Shown here piece by piece: positions 44,147 through 51,210 of a stretch of 51,210 nucleotides of DNA. A program made the position numbers and the translations under genes. Source of the DNA: Desulfobulbaceae bacterium UBA5611. Lineage in GTDB: Bacteria > Desulfobacterota > Desulfobulbia > Desulfobulbales > Desulfocapsaceae. The notes beneath the pieces were generated by a model, which saw only the letters and a list, made by a program, of their open reading frames with translations, ran no database searches and was not told the origin of the DNA. The stretch lies in NCBI GenBank assembly GCA_002424635.1, contig DIKT01000090.1:1-51210 (forward strand), read 5' to 3'. Numbering within the stretch: the first letter of the stretch is position 1; every line of letters begins with the position of its first letter.

Positions 44147-45667
44147 TCAAGGCACCAGCGGCCCATATTCCTGTTGAGCAATGAACTGGGCCCATGCCAG
44201 CGGGCTGAAGGCACTCGTAACAAAGATGCCGGTCACCAACGTTGCTGCTGCTGTCACCAGGGGCGGCAGCAGCAGCAACCAGGCCGTTTCGCGCCAGCCG
44301 TATCTGGACAGATGCTCAGCAGGCCAGGCCAGGGGCGCCCTGAAAAAAACTGACCGCCAGACAATCGGCAGAAAATAGGCGGCATTGAGCAGGCTGGAGG
44401 TCCAGAGCACCCAGATTGCCCAGTCCATGTCTGCGGCCCGGGCTCCCTCGATGAGCCAGATCTTGCTTATGGCCCCGGCGGTGAAGGGTGCGCCCATCAT
44501 CCCCAAGGCGGCGATGGTAAAGGCCAGAGTGGTCAACGGCATGCGACGTCCCACCCCATTCATCTCACTCACCTTGTGGATACCGAGCGTTTCGGCATAG
44601 TTACCGGCGCAAAAAAAGAGGGTGATCTTCATGATCCCCTGATGCACCAGATGGACCAGGCCGCCGATCGTACCAAGCGGGCCGAAAAGGGCGACACCGA
44701 GAACGATATATGAAACCTGACTGATGGTGGAGAAGGCCAGCCGCTTCTTGAGGTCATCCTGAAAGAAGGCCTTCAGACTGCCCCAGATAATGGTGACGGC
44801 AGCAACCACCGCCAATGGCAGCAGTAGCTCGAGAGACTGGGCGAACTCAATGCCGTAGATCTCATAGACGATGCGGATAATACCGAAGGCGCCGGCTTTG
44901 ACCACGGCGACCGCATGCAGAAGGGCGGAGACCGGCGCCGGGGCCACCATGGCCTGCGGCAACCAGCCATGCAGAGGTACGATGGCCGCCTTGACACCGA
45001 CGCCGGTAATCAGCAACAGAAAGATCATCTTGAGCTGCCCCCCGGAGATGGCACCCGTGGCCTCCAGGTCGGCCATGATACCGGCATGAGCAAAATCACT
45101 GTGCCCCAGCAGCTGGTGCAGCCAGATAATGCCGATCAGCAGCAGAGCGCCGCCGGTCAAGGTATAGACCAGATAGACGGTACCGCCATTCATGGCCTTG
45201 TCAGTTCCGCGATGCACTACCAGTGGAAAGGTGGAGAGGGTCAGCAGCTCGTAAAAGATGAAAAAAGTAAAGAGGTTACCTGCCATAGCGATGCCCATGG
45301 TGGCAGTAACGCACAGGCTGAAAAAGCCGAAAAAGCGGCTGCGTTGAGGTGATTCTTCCAGATAGCCTATAGCATAGAGGGTCGTGAGCAACCAGAGGAT
45401 GGCCGATAGGGACATAAACAGCAGCCCCAAAGCATCAACTTTGAAGACCAGATCAAGACCCGGCAGCACCGCATAGTGAAAATCATAGTCGGCACCGCCA
45501 TGAACACCGACCAGCAAGATCACGATAAGCACCAGCTTGGTAAAGGCACCCAGCAGGTTGAGGGCGGTGCGCTTGCCGGTCCAGGCATCCGGCAGCAGGA
45601 AAATGACCAGCCCGGGCAACAGGGATGAGGCCAGGACTGCCAGTGGCAGGGCTTCGTTGAGGGTCAC
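44147..45667 (-). CDS. Mrp-type antiporter subunit, MrpD/NuoM-like proton channel (distal)
   Basis: This 506-residue membrane protein is of the proton-pumping NuoL/M/N-MrpA/D family, with about 14 helices. The start is GTG 45667 after GGAGGA, overlapping the preceding stop as GTGA. The conserved Glu lies in FFIFYELLTLSTFPLVV, and lysines in LPLHGWLPQAMVAPAPVSALLHAVAVVKAG and FFQDDLKKRLAFSTISQ mark the proton path. It is the last gene of the operon. MrpD is the closest name, but it could also stand for the N-terminal half of MrpA, which is otherwise missing. Confidence 0.85.
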   Translation of the reverse strand: MTLNEALPLAVLASSLLPGLVIFLLPDAWTGKRTALNLLGAFTKLVLIVILLVGVHGGADYDFHYAVLPGLDLVFKVDALGLLFMSLSAILWLLTTLYAIGYLEESPQRSRFFGFFSLCVTATMGIAMAGNLFTFFIFYELLTLSTFPLVVHRGTDKAMNGGTVYLVYTLTGGALLLIGIIWLHQLLGHSDFAHAGIMADLEATGAISGGQLKMIFLLLITGVGVKAAIVPLHGWLPQAMVAPAPVSALLHAVAVVKAGAFGIIRIVYEIYGIEFAQSLELLLPLAVVAAVTIIWGSLKAFFQDDLKKRLAFSTISQVSYIVLGVALFGPLGTIGGLVHLVHQGIMKITLFFCAGNYAETLGIHKVSEMNGVGRRMPLTTLAFTIAALGMMGAPFTAGAISKIWLIEGARAADMDWAIWVLWTSSLLNAAYFLPIVWRSVFFRAPLAWPAEHLSRYGWRETAWLLLLPPLVTAAATLVTGIFVTSAFSPLAWAQFIAQQEYGPLVP

Positions 45668-47118
45668 GCCGCTCCTCCAAGAGCTACAAGTTCCATCAAC
45701 TCGACTCCGCGCAGGCCAAGCAGTGCACTGGCCGCCGCCAGCAGCAAAGCCATCCACTCCAACGTACGCGGCACCGGATGAAAGGACGGGGCATCCGCTG
45801 CGATCGCCGGCACCAGCAGAAAACCCTGGCGCAGCACCCGAAATACATAGCCGGCCGCCAGCAATCCGCCCACCAGCACCACCACCGCAATGCTCCAGGC
45901 TCCCTGCCCTATGGCCGCCTCAATCAGCAGCCATTTGGCCAGAAAACCGGCAGAGGGCGGCAGCCCGGTCAGGGTGACACCAGCAAGACCAAAGGCAAAC
46001 ATGGTCAAGGGTAGCTGCTGCGCCGCGCCGGCCAGACTGTCAACCCTGTCCTGACCGGTCGCTTTGATGAGCACTCCGGCCGCCATGAACATCGCGGCCT
46101 TGGCCAGGCCGTGGGCAAAGGCCTGCATGATGCCGGCGCGCAAGGCCGCCTCGCTGGTCAAAAGGGGAAAGATCAGGAACAGATACCCGAGCTGGGCCAC
46201 GGTCGAATAGGCAATCAGCATCTTGATTCTCTGGGCCCGGATCGCCTGGCAGGAGCCCCAGAATATCGCCAGGGCTCCCAAGGTAGCAGGCAGCCAGCCC
46301 AGCAGTCCGGCACTCGCGGTGAGCCCGGCGAATGGCCCGAGCCACAAGCGCAGGAGCAGATAGAACGAGGCCTTGACCACAAGTGCGGAGAGCAGGGCCG
46401 ACACCGGCGCCGAGGCGCCTCCGTGAGCCGGCGGCAGCCAGAAATGAAAAGGAAATAACGCCGTCTTAATCATCAACCCCACCAGCATCAGGCCTCCAGC
46501 CAGCCAGACCACGAACGGTGCCTCGGCCGTAATCACAGGGGCCAGGGTCGCCATGGAGACTGTGCCATAGGCCGCATAGATCAAGGCCACGGCCAGCAGA
46601 TAGCTGCCGGAGCCGAGCAGCGTGGCGAACAGGTAACGCAGGGCGGCAACAAGCTGCCGGCTGCCGCCATCAGCGGCCACCAGCGCCACGGCAGCAAGCC
46701 CGACCAGTTCGAGGGTGACGTAGAGGTTGAAGAGATCGGCAGAGAGATAGAGCCCGTTGAGGCCGGCGAGCAGAAAACCGCACAGCGGCCAGAAATAGCG
46801 GCCCTCCGGGGCTTTCACTTGGAAGTAAGAACGGGCGTAGATCGCCAGTGGCAGGGCAATGACCTGGGTCAGCAGCAGCATGGCCACCGAAAGGCCGTCA
46901 GCTGCCAGATCTATTCCCAGCGGTGCGCCCCAGCCGCCGACAGCCAGGCCAATGGCTCCGGATTCAGAGACAGTACCCGCCAGGAGCAAGACCAGCAGCA
47001 GCTGCAGGCCAAGGGCTGGAATCGCCAGTCTGGCTCCGCGACCGGGCCCGGCCATAAAGGCGAGGCTGGCCCAGATGAGAGGCAGAAGGATCAGCCAGAC
47101 CGCAAGATCAATCATCAT
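45664..47118 (-). CDS. Mrp-type antiporter subunit, MrpD/NuoN-like (proximal)
   Basis: A second antiporter-like subunit, 484 residues, with the conserved Glu in LFNLYVTLELVGLAAVALVA and the helix-broken segment WLPPAHGGASAPVSALLSALVVKASFY, and Lys in IKMLIAYSTVAQLGYLF. Its start overlaps mrpC by 11 bases; the second Met (47115) is equally possible. Two such subunits in tandem are common in split Mrp operons and in Mbh/Mbx-type complexes. Confidence 0.85.
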   Translation of the reverse strand: MMIDLAVWLILLPLIWASLAFMAGPGRGARLAIPALGLQLLLVLLLAGTVSESGAIGLAVGGWGAPLGIDLAADGLSVAMLLLTQVIALPLAIYARSYFQVKAPEGRYFWPLCGFLLAGLNGLYLSADLFNLYVTLELVGLAAVALVAADGGSRQLVAALRYLFATLLGSGSYLLAVALIYAAYGTVSMATLAPVITAEAPFVVWLAGGLMLVGLMIKTALFPFHFWLPPAHGGASAPVSALLSALVVKASFYLLLRLWLGPFAGLTASAGLLGWLPATLGALAIFWGSCQAIRAQRIKMLIAYSTVAQLGYLFLIFPLLTSEAALRAGIMQAFAHGLAKAAMFMAAGVLIKATGQDRVDSLAGAAQQLPLTMFAFGLAGVTLTGLPPSAGFLAKWLLIEAAIGQGAWSIAVVVLVGGLLAAGYVFRVLRQGFLLVPAIAADAPSFHPVPRTLEWMALLLAAASALLGLRGVELMELVALGGAA

Positions 47119-47413
47119 CAGCGGCCTCGGGGAGCTCCAGCTTGCCGCTCAACCGGTACAGATGCCGAACCAGGGCCAGGGCCAGGGCGGTGGCGGCGAC
47201 CGCGACGACAATACCGGTCAGCACCATGGCCTGGGTTACCGGATCGGCTATGCCATGACGCTGAGCCATCCCGACCAGAACCAGAAAGGCGCCGCTGCCC
47301 ATCAGGTTGAAGGCGAGAATCCGGCGCAGCAGATGTTTGAGCAGCAGCACCCCGGAGCCCCCCATAACGAAGAGACCGGCGCCGACACAGGCAAAGAGCA
47401 GGCCGCTTGTCAT
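47108..47413 (-). CDS. mnhC: Mrp-type antiporter subunit MrpC/MnhC (NuoK-like)
   Basis: This 101-residue protein has three helices and the NuoK/MrpC pattern: LLFACVGAGLFVMGG, then LRRILAFNLMGSGAFLVLVG and DPVTQAMVLTGIVVAVAATALALAL. Its ATG overlaps the mnhB stop (ATGA). Confidence 0.9.
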   Translation of the reverse strand: MTSGLLFACVGAGLFVMGGSGVLLLKHLLRRILAFNLMGSGAFLVLVGMAQRHGIADPVTQAMVLTGIVVAVAATALALALVRHLYRLSGKLELPEAADDD

Positions 47414-48078
47414 CGTGGCCCCCCTTGGTCGTGGGACAGAAAAAGAAAGAGCCCGGCCAGAATCAGTCCCAGAGAGAGGGTGAGCCCCGATTCGATGAGG
47501 AGAATCAGCACACCTGCATGAGCTGGCGGATAGCGTAGCAGCTCACCTTCAACAAGCAGGAGAAGCGCCCCGACACTGAGAAAAAGCAGGAAGCCCCCGG
47601 CCAGGCCCCAGCGCAGACGTACTCCTGGCTGCTGCCAGCCGGCCAGCAAACCAGTCAGATGCAGCAGCACGGCCAAGGCGGCCAGCACGGCCCCCGCCTG
47701 AAAGGCCCCGCCAGGGCGGGAAGTACCAGCCCAGAGCAGATAGACCGCGACTACCACCATCACCGGCGCCGCGATCCGTCCCAGCATGGCCAACAATGGA
47801 TCGGACGCAGAGAGCGAGGTGTTCGAAGTGGTGCGCGGTGAACCGCTGACCGCCAGGATAGCCATCAGGGCAAGCAGCAGTACACCAATCTCAAGCAGGG
47901 TGTCGTAGGCACGGTAATTCAGCAGGACCGCCGTGACGGGATGAGCAACACCGCTGCTCGCCAGATTCTCCGCCACCAGGGGACGCAGGTCAAAGGCCGG
48001 TGGCGCGAGATCAACCAGGGCCAGGATCAGGACCAGGACAAAGAACAAGGCGGCCGGAATGACAACAAGGCGCTTCAT
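47410..48078 (-). CDS. mnhB: Mrp-type antiporter subunit MrpB/MnhB, with extra N-terminal part
   Basis: A 222-residue membrane protein. The second half carries the MnhB domain (APVMVVVAVYLLWAGTSRPGGAFQAGAVLA...). The first half adds one helix and a segment (TAVLLNYRAYDTLLEIGVLLLALMAILA) that in full MrpA belongs to its C-terminus, as in MbhE/F-like proteins. So MrpA's tail is spread over this gene and the DUF4040 gene upstream. Confidence 0.87.
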   Translation of the reverse strand: MKRLVVIPAALFFVLVLILALVDLAPPAFDLRPLVAENLASSGVAHPVTAVLLNYRAYDTLLEIGVLLLALMAILAVSGSPRTTSNTSLSASDPLLAMLGRIAAPVMVVVAVYLLWAGTSRPGGAFQAGAVLAALAVLLHLTGLLAGWQQPGVRLRWGLAGGFLLFLSVGALLLLVEGELLRYPPAHAGVLILLIESGLTLSLGLILAGLFLFLSHDQGGPR

Positions 48079-48341
48079 TTCCGGGCCTCCGCTGCCAGCC
48101 TCTTGGCCTGCAGCACCCCATAGGCGTCAAGCAGGAGGGCTCCAGTCAAGCCGGCGCCGATAGCCGCCTCGGCCAGAGCAATGTCAGGGGCCGCCAGCCG
48201 GGCCCAGGTCAGGGTCATCAACAGACCGAAAACAATGAACAGCACCAGGGCGCGGTCGAGTCTGGGGGTGCTCAAGGCCCGCCAGCCACTCCACAGGAGA
48301 CTGGCGCCGAGAAGCAGATCAAAGCTAAGCCCTAAACTCAT
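48075..48341 (-). CDS. DUF4040 (MbhD-like) antiporter subunit
   Basis: An 88-residue, two- to three-helix protein of the DUF4040 family: ALVLFIVFGLLMTLTWARLAAPDIALAEAAIGAGLTGALLLDAY. This module is part of MrpA in full-length operons and is separate in archaeal Mbh complexes. It overlaps neighbours by ATGA on both sides. Confidence 0.85.
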   Translation of the reverse strand: MSLGLSFDLLLGASLLWSGWRALSTPRLDRALVLFIVFGLLMTLTWARLAAPDIALAEAAIGAGLTGALLLDAYGVLQAKRLAAEARK

Positions 48342-48640
48342 CTGTCCTCCCGGCGCCAGGGCTTGATGCCAAGGGCATCGGCACGGCGGGCAATGGCATA
48401 GCTGACAGTGGCGCTGGCGGACAGGGCCAAGGGCCAGACCAGGACGAGTTTCAGCGCCGCGGCCAGGCTTTCCTCCTGGATCGCCAGACCGAGCAGGATA
48501 CAGCCGAGGCCGAGGTTATCGGCTTTGGCCAGGGCATGCAAGCGGCTATAGACATCGGGAAAACGGAGCAGACCCAGGGTGCCGGCAAAATAGAAGAAGC
48601 CGCCGACACAGAGCAGGATGGTGCTTACCAGCTCAATCAT
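48338..48640 (-). CDS. mnhG: Mrp-type antiporter subunit MrpG/MnhG
   Basis: A 100-residue subunit starting at ATG 48640, which overlaps the mnhF stop by 8 bases; the open frame further upstream is a shadow. The sequence LLCVGGFFYFAGTLGLLRFPDVYSRLHALAKADNLG is the MnhG signature. Confidence 0.92.
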   Translation of the reverse strand: MIELVSTILLCVGGFFYFAGTLGLLRFPDVYSRLHALAKADNLGLGCILLGLAIQEESLAAALKLVLVWPLALSASATVSYAIARRADALGIKPWRREDR

Positions 48641-48905
48641 CGGACTTGTCTCCAGCATGCCAGGCCCGCCGGGCAAAGGCGATGCCGGTAACCGCGGCCA
48701 GCAAGGCCAGGACCAGGGCGACATCAACCAGATCCGACCCACCACCGGCATAGGCCAGCAGCACCAGGATACCGACGCCGGTGGACCCGAAGAGCAGCGC
48801 CATGAGCATGCGATCGGCAGCAGTGGGACCGCGCACCGCCGCCAGAAGTGCCACCACAAGATTGGTCAACAGAAAGAGGGCAAGGGGAAATTCAAGACCG
48901 GTCAT
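48633..48905 (-). CDS. mnhF: Mrp-type antiporter subunit MrpF/MnhF
   Basis: A 90-residue, three-helix subunit starting at ATG 48905 (ATGA overlap with mnhE). RGPTAADRMLMALLFGSTGVGILVLLAY and DVALVLALLAAVTGIAFAR are the MnhF signature; the Asp in GPTAADR is invariant in the family. Confidence 0.92.
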   Translation of the reverse strand: MTGLEFPLALFLLTNLVVALLAAVRGPTAADRMLMALLFGSTGVGILVLLAYAGGGSDLVDVALVLALLAAVTGIAFARRAWHAGDKSDD

Positions 48906-49387
48906 ATTCTCTCCCTGAACATGCGGGCGATCCGGCTCTCCAGGGCTCTGACCTCGGCCGCAATGGGCATGCGCTCGTCGATCACATGCAGCCGCAGCCA
49001 CCGACCGTCAAGGCGCACACTGACCGTGCCGGGCATCAAGCCAAGGGTACCGGCCATGAGAATGCGCGGCGCCGGCGAAGAAAGATGCAGCTGTACTTCC
49101 AGCGTCCCGGGCTGCAGCGCCCGGCGGCCCTGCAAGGCAATAAGGGCCACCTGCACACCTCCACGCACCGAATTGCCGATAAAAAAGCCGATAAAGGCAG
49201 CAAGCCCGGTCAGGCTGAAGCGCACTGAGCCGGGCGTTACCAGGCGGAGACTCAGCCACAGCGCACAACCTACGGCGACTATGCCCATCAGCCAACCATC
49301 CCGGCTGCCCTCGGTCAAGATCCACCACAAGAGCAAGAGCAGGGCGCCACGGCAAAGGATGGCGGTCATCGTCACAGAACTCATCAT
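48902..49387 (-). CDS. mnhE: Mrp-type antiporter subunit MrpE/MnhE
   Basis: A 161-residue subunit, the first gene of the operon. The start was placed at ATG 49387 (two adjacent Met codons; an earlier in-frame ATG is at 49420). Two helices are followed by a cytoplasmic domain with MAGTLGLMPGTVSVRLDGRWLRLHVID, the conserved TLxPGT-like MnhE motif. A Mrp complex exchanges Na+ or K+ for H+ and helps in pH and salt homeostasis. Confidence 0.9.
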   Translation of the reverse strand: MMSSVTMTAILCRGALLLLLWWILTEGSRDGWLMGIVAVGCALWLSLRLVTPGSVRFSLTGLAAFIGFFIGNSVRGGVQVALIALQGRRALQPGTLEVQLHLSSPAPRILMAGTLGLMPGTVSVRLDGRWLRLHVIDERMPIAAEVRALESRIARMFRERI

Positions 49388-49557
49388 TATCTCACTCTCC
49401 CGGAAGGTGACAGGTGACAAACAGCTCCCCGGTCAGAAATGGCTGGGATGATATCTCCTTAAAAGCTATCTTATTTCATCCACTTTTTCCAGATTATTCC
49501 AGTTGTCTGAGATGATCCCCACAGCTCTTTTCCGGCTGCCATCGACCGGGGCCGATC

Positions 49558-49636
49558 TTAGTGCCTTACAGATTGTTTTCTTGTTTTTTTTGCAAGAAAA
49601 CAATCTGCGAAAGGCACTTATCCCGTACATCGGGGT
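49558..49636 (-). repeat. 79-bp double-hairpin dispersed repeat, copy B
   Basis: The reverse complement matches copy A (1913-1991) at 78 of 79 positions, with the only difference in the small-hairpin loop (T for A). It lies at the 3' end of the kamA-like gene, whose stop codon TGA borders on the element's edge. Confidence 0.87.
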
Positions 49637-51210
49637 CAGAAATAATACCAGATGGTCTCGTAATCCGAGACGCTCTCCCCGTCCTTCTTCAGCCTCTTCA
49701 GATAATCGAGCAGGGGCACATCCGTGGTGATGAAGGTGGAGGCCTCGCGGGAGACCTTTTTCTCCCAGGAGTGGAACTCATACATGCGGCCGCCGTTGGG
49801 CAGGATGGTGAGCAGATTGCGGTAACCGCGGTCGCGGAGGTAATTTTTGCCTTGACGGGGCACATTGAAGACCGCCTCATCAGTACGGGCCAGACCCGGC
49901 AGCAGACGGGACTCCTCCTGCTGTTCCTGGAGGAGCCGGGCAATAGGCACCCGGTAGGCCAGGGTCTCGTCCTTGCCCTTGGTATTGAAAGTATAGTAAG
50001 GGTCAACGCCGATCAGGCGCAGCTGGCGGCGCAGGGCCGCCGCCTCGAAGCGCTTGGAGGCGTAATAGGTGTAGACCAGCTGGTTGTAGACCGGAATACC
50101 GCGCAGCCGCAGGCGGTTGACCGCGGCTGCTGTTTCCGGGGTGATCTCATAGGGATGCTGGATATGGGTCATCACCGCCACCTCCCGGCGGCCCGGTTCC
50201 CGGTACAGGCCGAGGAGGGCGGCCAATCCTTCGGTGATCCGCATGGGAATGGTGACCAGGGTGCGGCTGCCGATGCGGATCCGCTCTACCGTGGGGATCG
50301 CCGCCACTCGCGCCAGGATGGCGGCCAGGGCATCGTTACCCATGGCCAGGGGATCGCCGCCGGTGATCAGCACCTCGTGAATGGCCGGATGGTCGTGGAT
50401 CCACTGAATGGCCTCATCGATCCGATCCATACCGGCAAAGGCGCCGCTGGCCATGACATCATCAATCTCCCAGTTACGCTGACAGTAAACGCAGATCTGC
50501 GGACAGGTGTTGTAGGGCTTGAGGATGCAGATGGCCGGATAGCGCCGGGTGACGAGATCGCAGGGCGAGGTGTCCTCCTCGCCCATGAAGTCCAGACAGG
50601 AGGAGTCGTCGACGGCGGTGATCTCCCGAACATAACTCATGGGTGGCAGCACCTGGGCCCGGATAGCCGCGTCGCGACCGGTGATCTCGTCATCCATCAG
50701 GGAGAGGTAGTAAGGGGTGATGCCAAAGGGAAGTTTGTGTTCCCCGGCCGCCTTCATGGCCAGACGCTGGGAGGGGCTGAGCGTGACCAGCGTCTCGAGG
50801 GTGGTCAGGTTGCGGACGATGTGGCGGATGTGCCAGCGCCAGTTATGCCAGTCCTCGATGGTGCCGCCCAGCACGGCCAGGATCTTCGCCCGTCGCTGTC
50901 GACGGCGCTCCACCTCCTCGCGACCCAGGCCGGTGGGAAAGGCGTCCATGCGCTGATCCACCTCGTTCCACAGGTTGTCCAGCTGCCGGCTGCGGATAAG
51001 CGCCGCCTTTCTGCCGCTGGCGCTGATGGCGGCAAGATGGACCACATCGAGAGAGGCCCGCGGTCCCTGGCCCAGGACCCCCAGAAGCAGATGGTACAGG
51101 TCGGCGTAAAAGGCCGGAGAAAGCTCCGGCCGGGGCACATTGTGGCCGATATCCCACAGCACCTGCAGGATACTGAAACCGGCGGCCTGTTCCGAGCCAT
51201 GTTTGAGGAT
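49636..51210 (-). CDS. KamA-family radical SAM protein (lysine 2,3-aminomutase-like), 5'-truncated
   Basis: The frame is open from the right edge of the window; 524 residues are visible, with the N-terminus outside. The radical-SAM cluster CPQICVYC (CxxxCxxC, 50482-50505) follows YPAICILKPYNT, as in lysine 2,3-aminomutases. ITGGDPLAM is the glycine-rich SAM motif. The usual PLP-lysine loop PGGGGK seems to be replaced by VPRQGKNYL (around 49836-49862), keeping a Lys but not the glycines. Enzymes of this family move an amino group between alpha and beta carbons of lysine or glutamate; some longer members have unknown substrates. The N-terminal part of the visible chain (~190 residues) exceeds the size of a plain aminomutase. 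It ends at the 79-bp repeat. Confidence 0.83.
   Translation of the reverse strand: MLKHGSEQAAGFSILQVLWDIGHNVPRPELSPAFYADLYHLLLGVLGQGPRASLDVVHLAAISASGRKAALIRSRQLDNLWNEVDQRMDAFPTGLGREEVERRRQRRAKILAVLGGTIEDWHNWRWHIRHIVRNLTTLETLVTLSPSQRLAMKAAGEHKLPFGITPYYLSLMDDEITGRDAAIRAQVLPPMSYVREITAVDDSSCLDFMGEEDTSPCDLVTRRYPAICILKPYNTCPQICVYCQRNWEIDDVMASGAFAGMDRIDEAIQWIHDHPAIHEVLITGGDPLAMGNDALAAILARVAAIPTVERIRIGSRTLVTIPMRITEGLAALLGLYREPGRREVAVMTHIQHPYEITPETAAAVNRLRLRGIPVYNQLVYTYYASKRFEAAALRRQLRLIGVDPYYTFNTKGKDETLAYRVPIARLLQEQQEESRLLPGLARTDEAVFNVPRQGKNYLRDRGYRNLLTILPNGGRMYEFHSWEKKVSREASTFITTDVPLLDYLKRLKKDGESVSDYETIWYYF

Noticed and set aside
46819..47521. Long plus-strand frames antisense to the mrp operon
   Set aside because: They are Gln/Arg/Gly-rich mirror frames of membrane-protein genes; the minus-strand genes have full family signatures and tight overlaps.
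49503..49730. 75-codon plus-strand frame sharing a peptide with the frame at 1765-2223 (minus)
   Set aside because: The shared peptide is only the translation of the two copies of the 79-bp repeat; there is no gene-like context.

Overview
The window reads as a chromosomal segment of a mid-GC Gram-negative bacterium. I infer Desulfobacterota, most likely a Desulfobulbales-like anaerobe. The reasons are the fused CobA-HemD protein, the hom plus phosphoglycerate-mutase-like 'alternative homoserine kinase' pair, a split Mrp-type antiporter operon without a full MrpA, a KamA-family radical SAM protein, and short palindromic dispersed repeats. This is judged from protein character only; no search was run.

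Layout. 1-7041 (+): the 3' part of mutS, a periplasmic N-acetylmuramoyl-L-alanine amidase, a DciA/DUF721 protein, and a cysteine synthase fused to a cysteinyl-tRNA-synthetase-like domain. 7150-11002 (+): a PhnD-type binding protein followed by a large hybrid histidine kinase. 11133-14359: a DUF1566 protein (-) and glycogen debranching enzyme GlgX (+). 14640-17492 (+): an OB-fold lipoprotein, PanE-like reductase, HAD phosphatase and Nudix hydrolase. 17482-19455 (-): TypA/BipA and, just behind it, a 53-codon two-helix ORF interrupted by one in-frame TGA in a C-x-x-U context, a candidate small selenoprotein. 19896-25923 (-): a three-gene TerB / ATPase / Lhr-like helicase operon matching the Shango antiphage system, with sngA split by an apparent frameshift; another SF2 helicase lies upstream (26006-27355). 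27503-29059 (+): a membrane protein and an exported protein. 29139-33181 (-): CobA-HemD, a conserved protein of unknown function overlapping gmhA, gmhA and adk. 33482-36506 (+): hom, a phosphoglycerate mutase/homoserine kinase candidate and a YbgC-like thioesterase. 36699-43797 (+): DUF5752, TreT-like glycosyltransferase, TreZ and TreY. 43850-43926: initiator tRNA-Met with its own promoter and terminator. 44147-49387 (-): an eight-gene Mrp-type antiporter operon. 49636-51210 (-): a KamA-family radical SAM protein running off the edge.

How parts work together. GlgX with TreY/TreZ can turn glycogen into trehalose, while the TreT-like enzyme offers a second route from nucleotide-glucose. hom and its neighbour fit two consecutive steps to threonine. 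The binding protein and kinase look like a sensor pair. The Mrp genes overlap by a few bases throughout and probably form one membrane complex. The accessory part is 19.8-27.4 kb, with a degenerate repeat at the 3' end of the Shango operon.

Two repeat families were noticed: a 79-bp double-hairpin element in two nearly identical inverted copies 47.6 kb apart, and a ~135-bp MITE-like element with 11-bp terminal inverted repeats in one full and two degraded copies. No CRISPR array, insertion sequence, rRNA or prophage was found.
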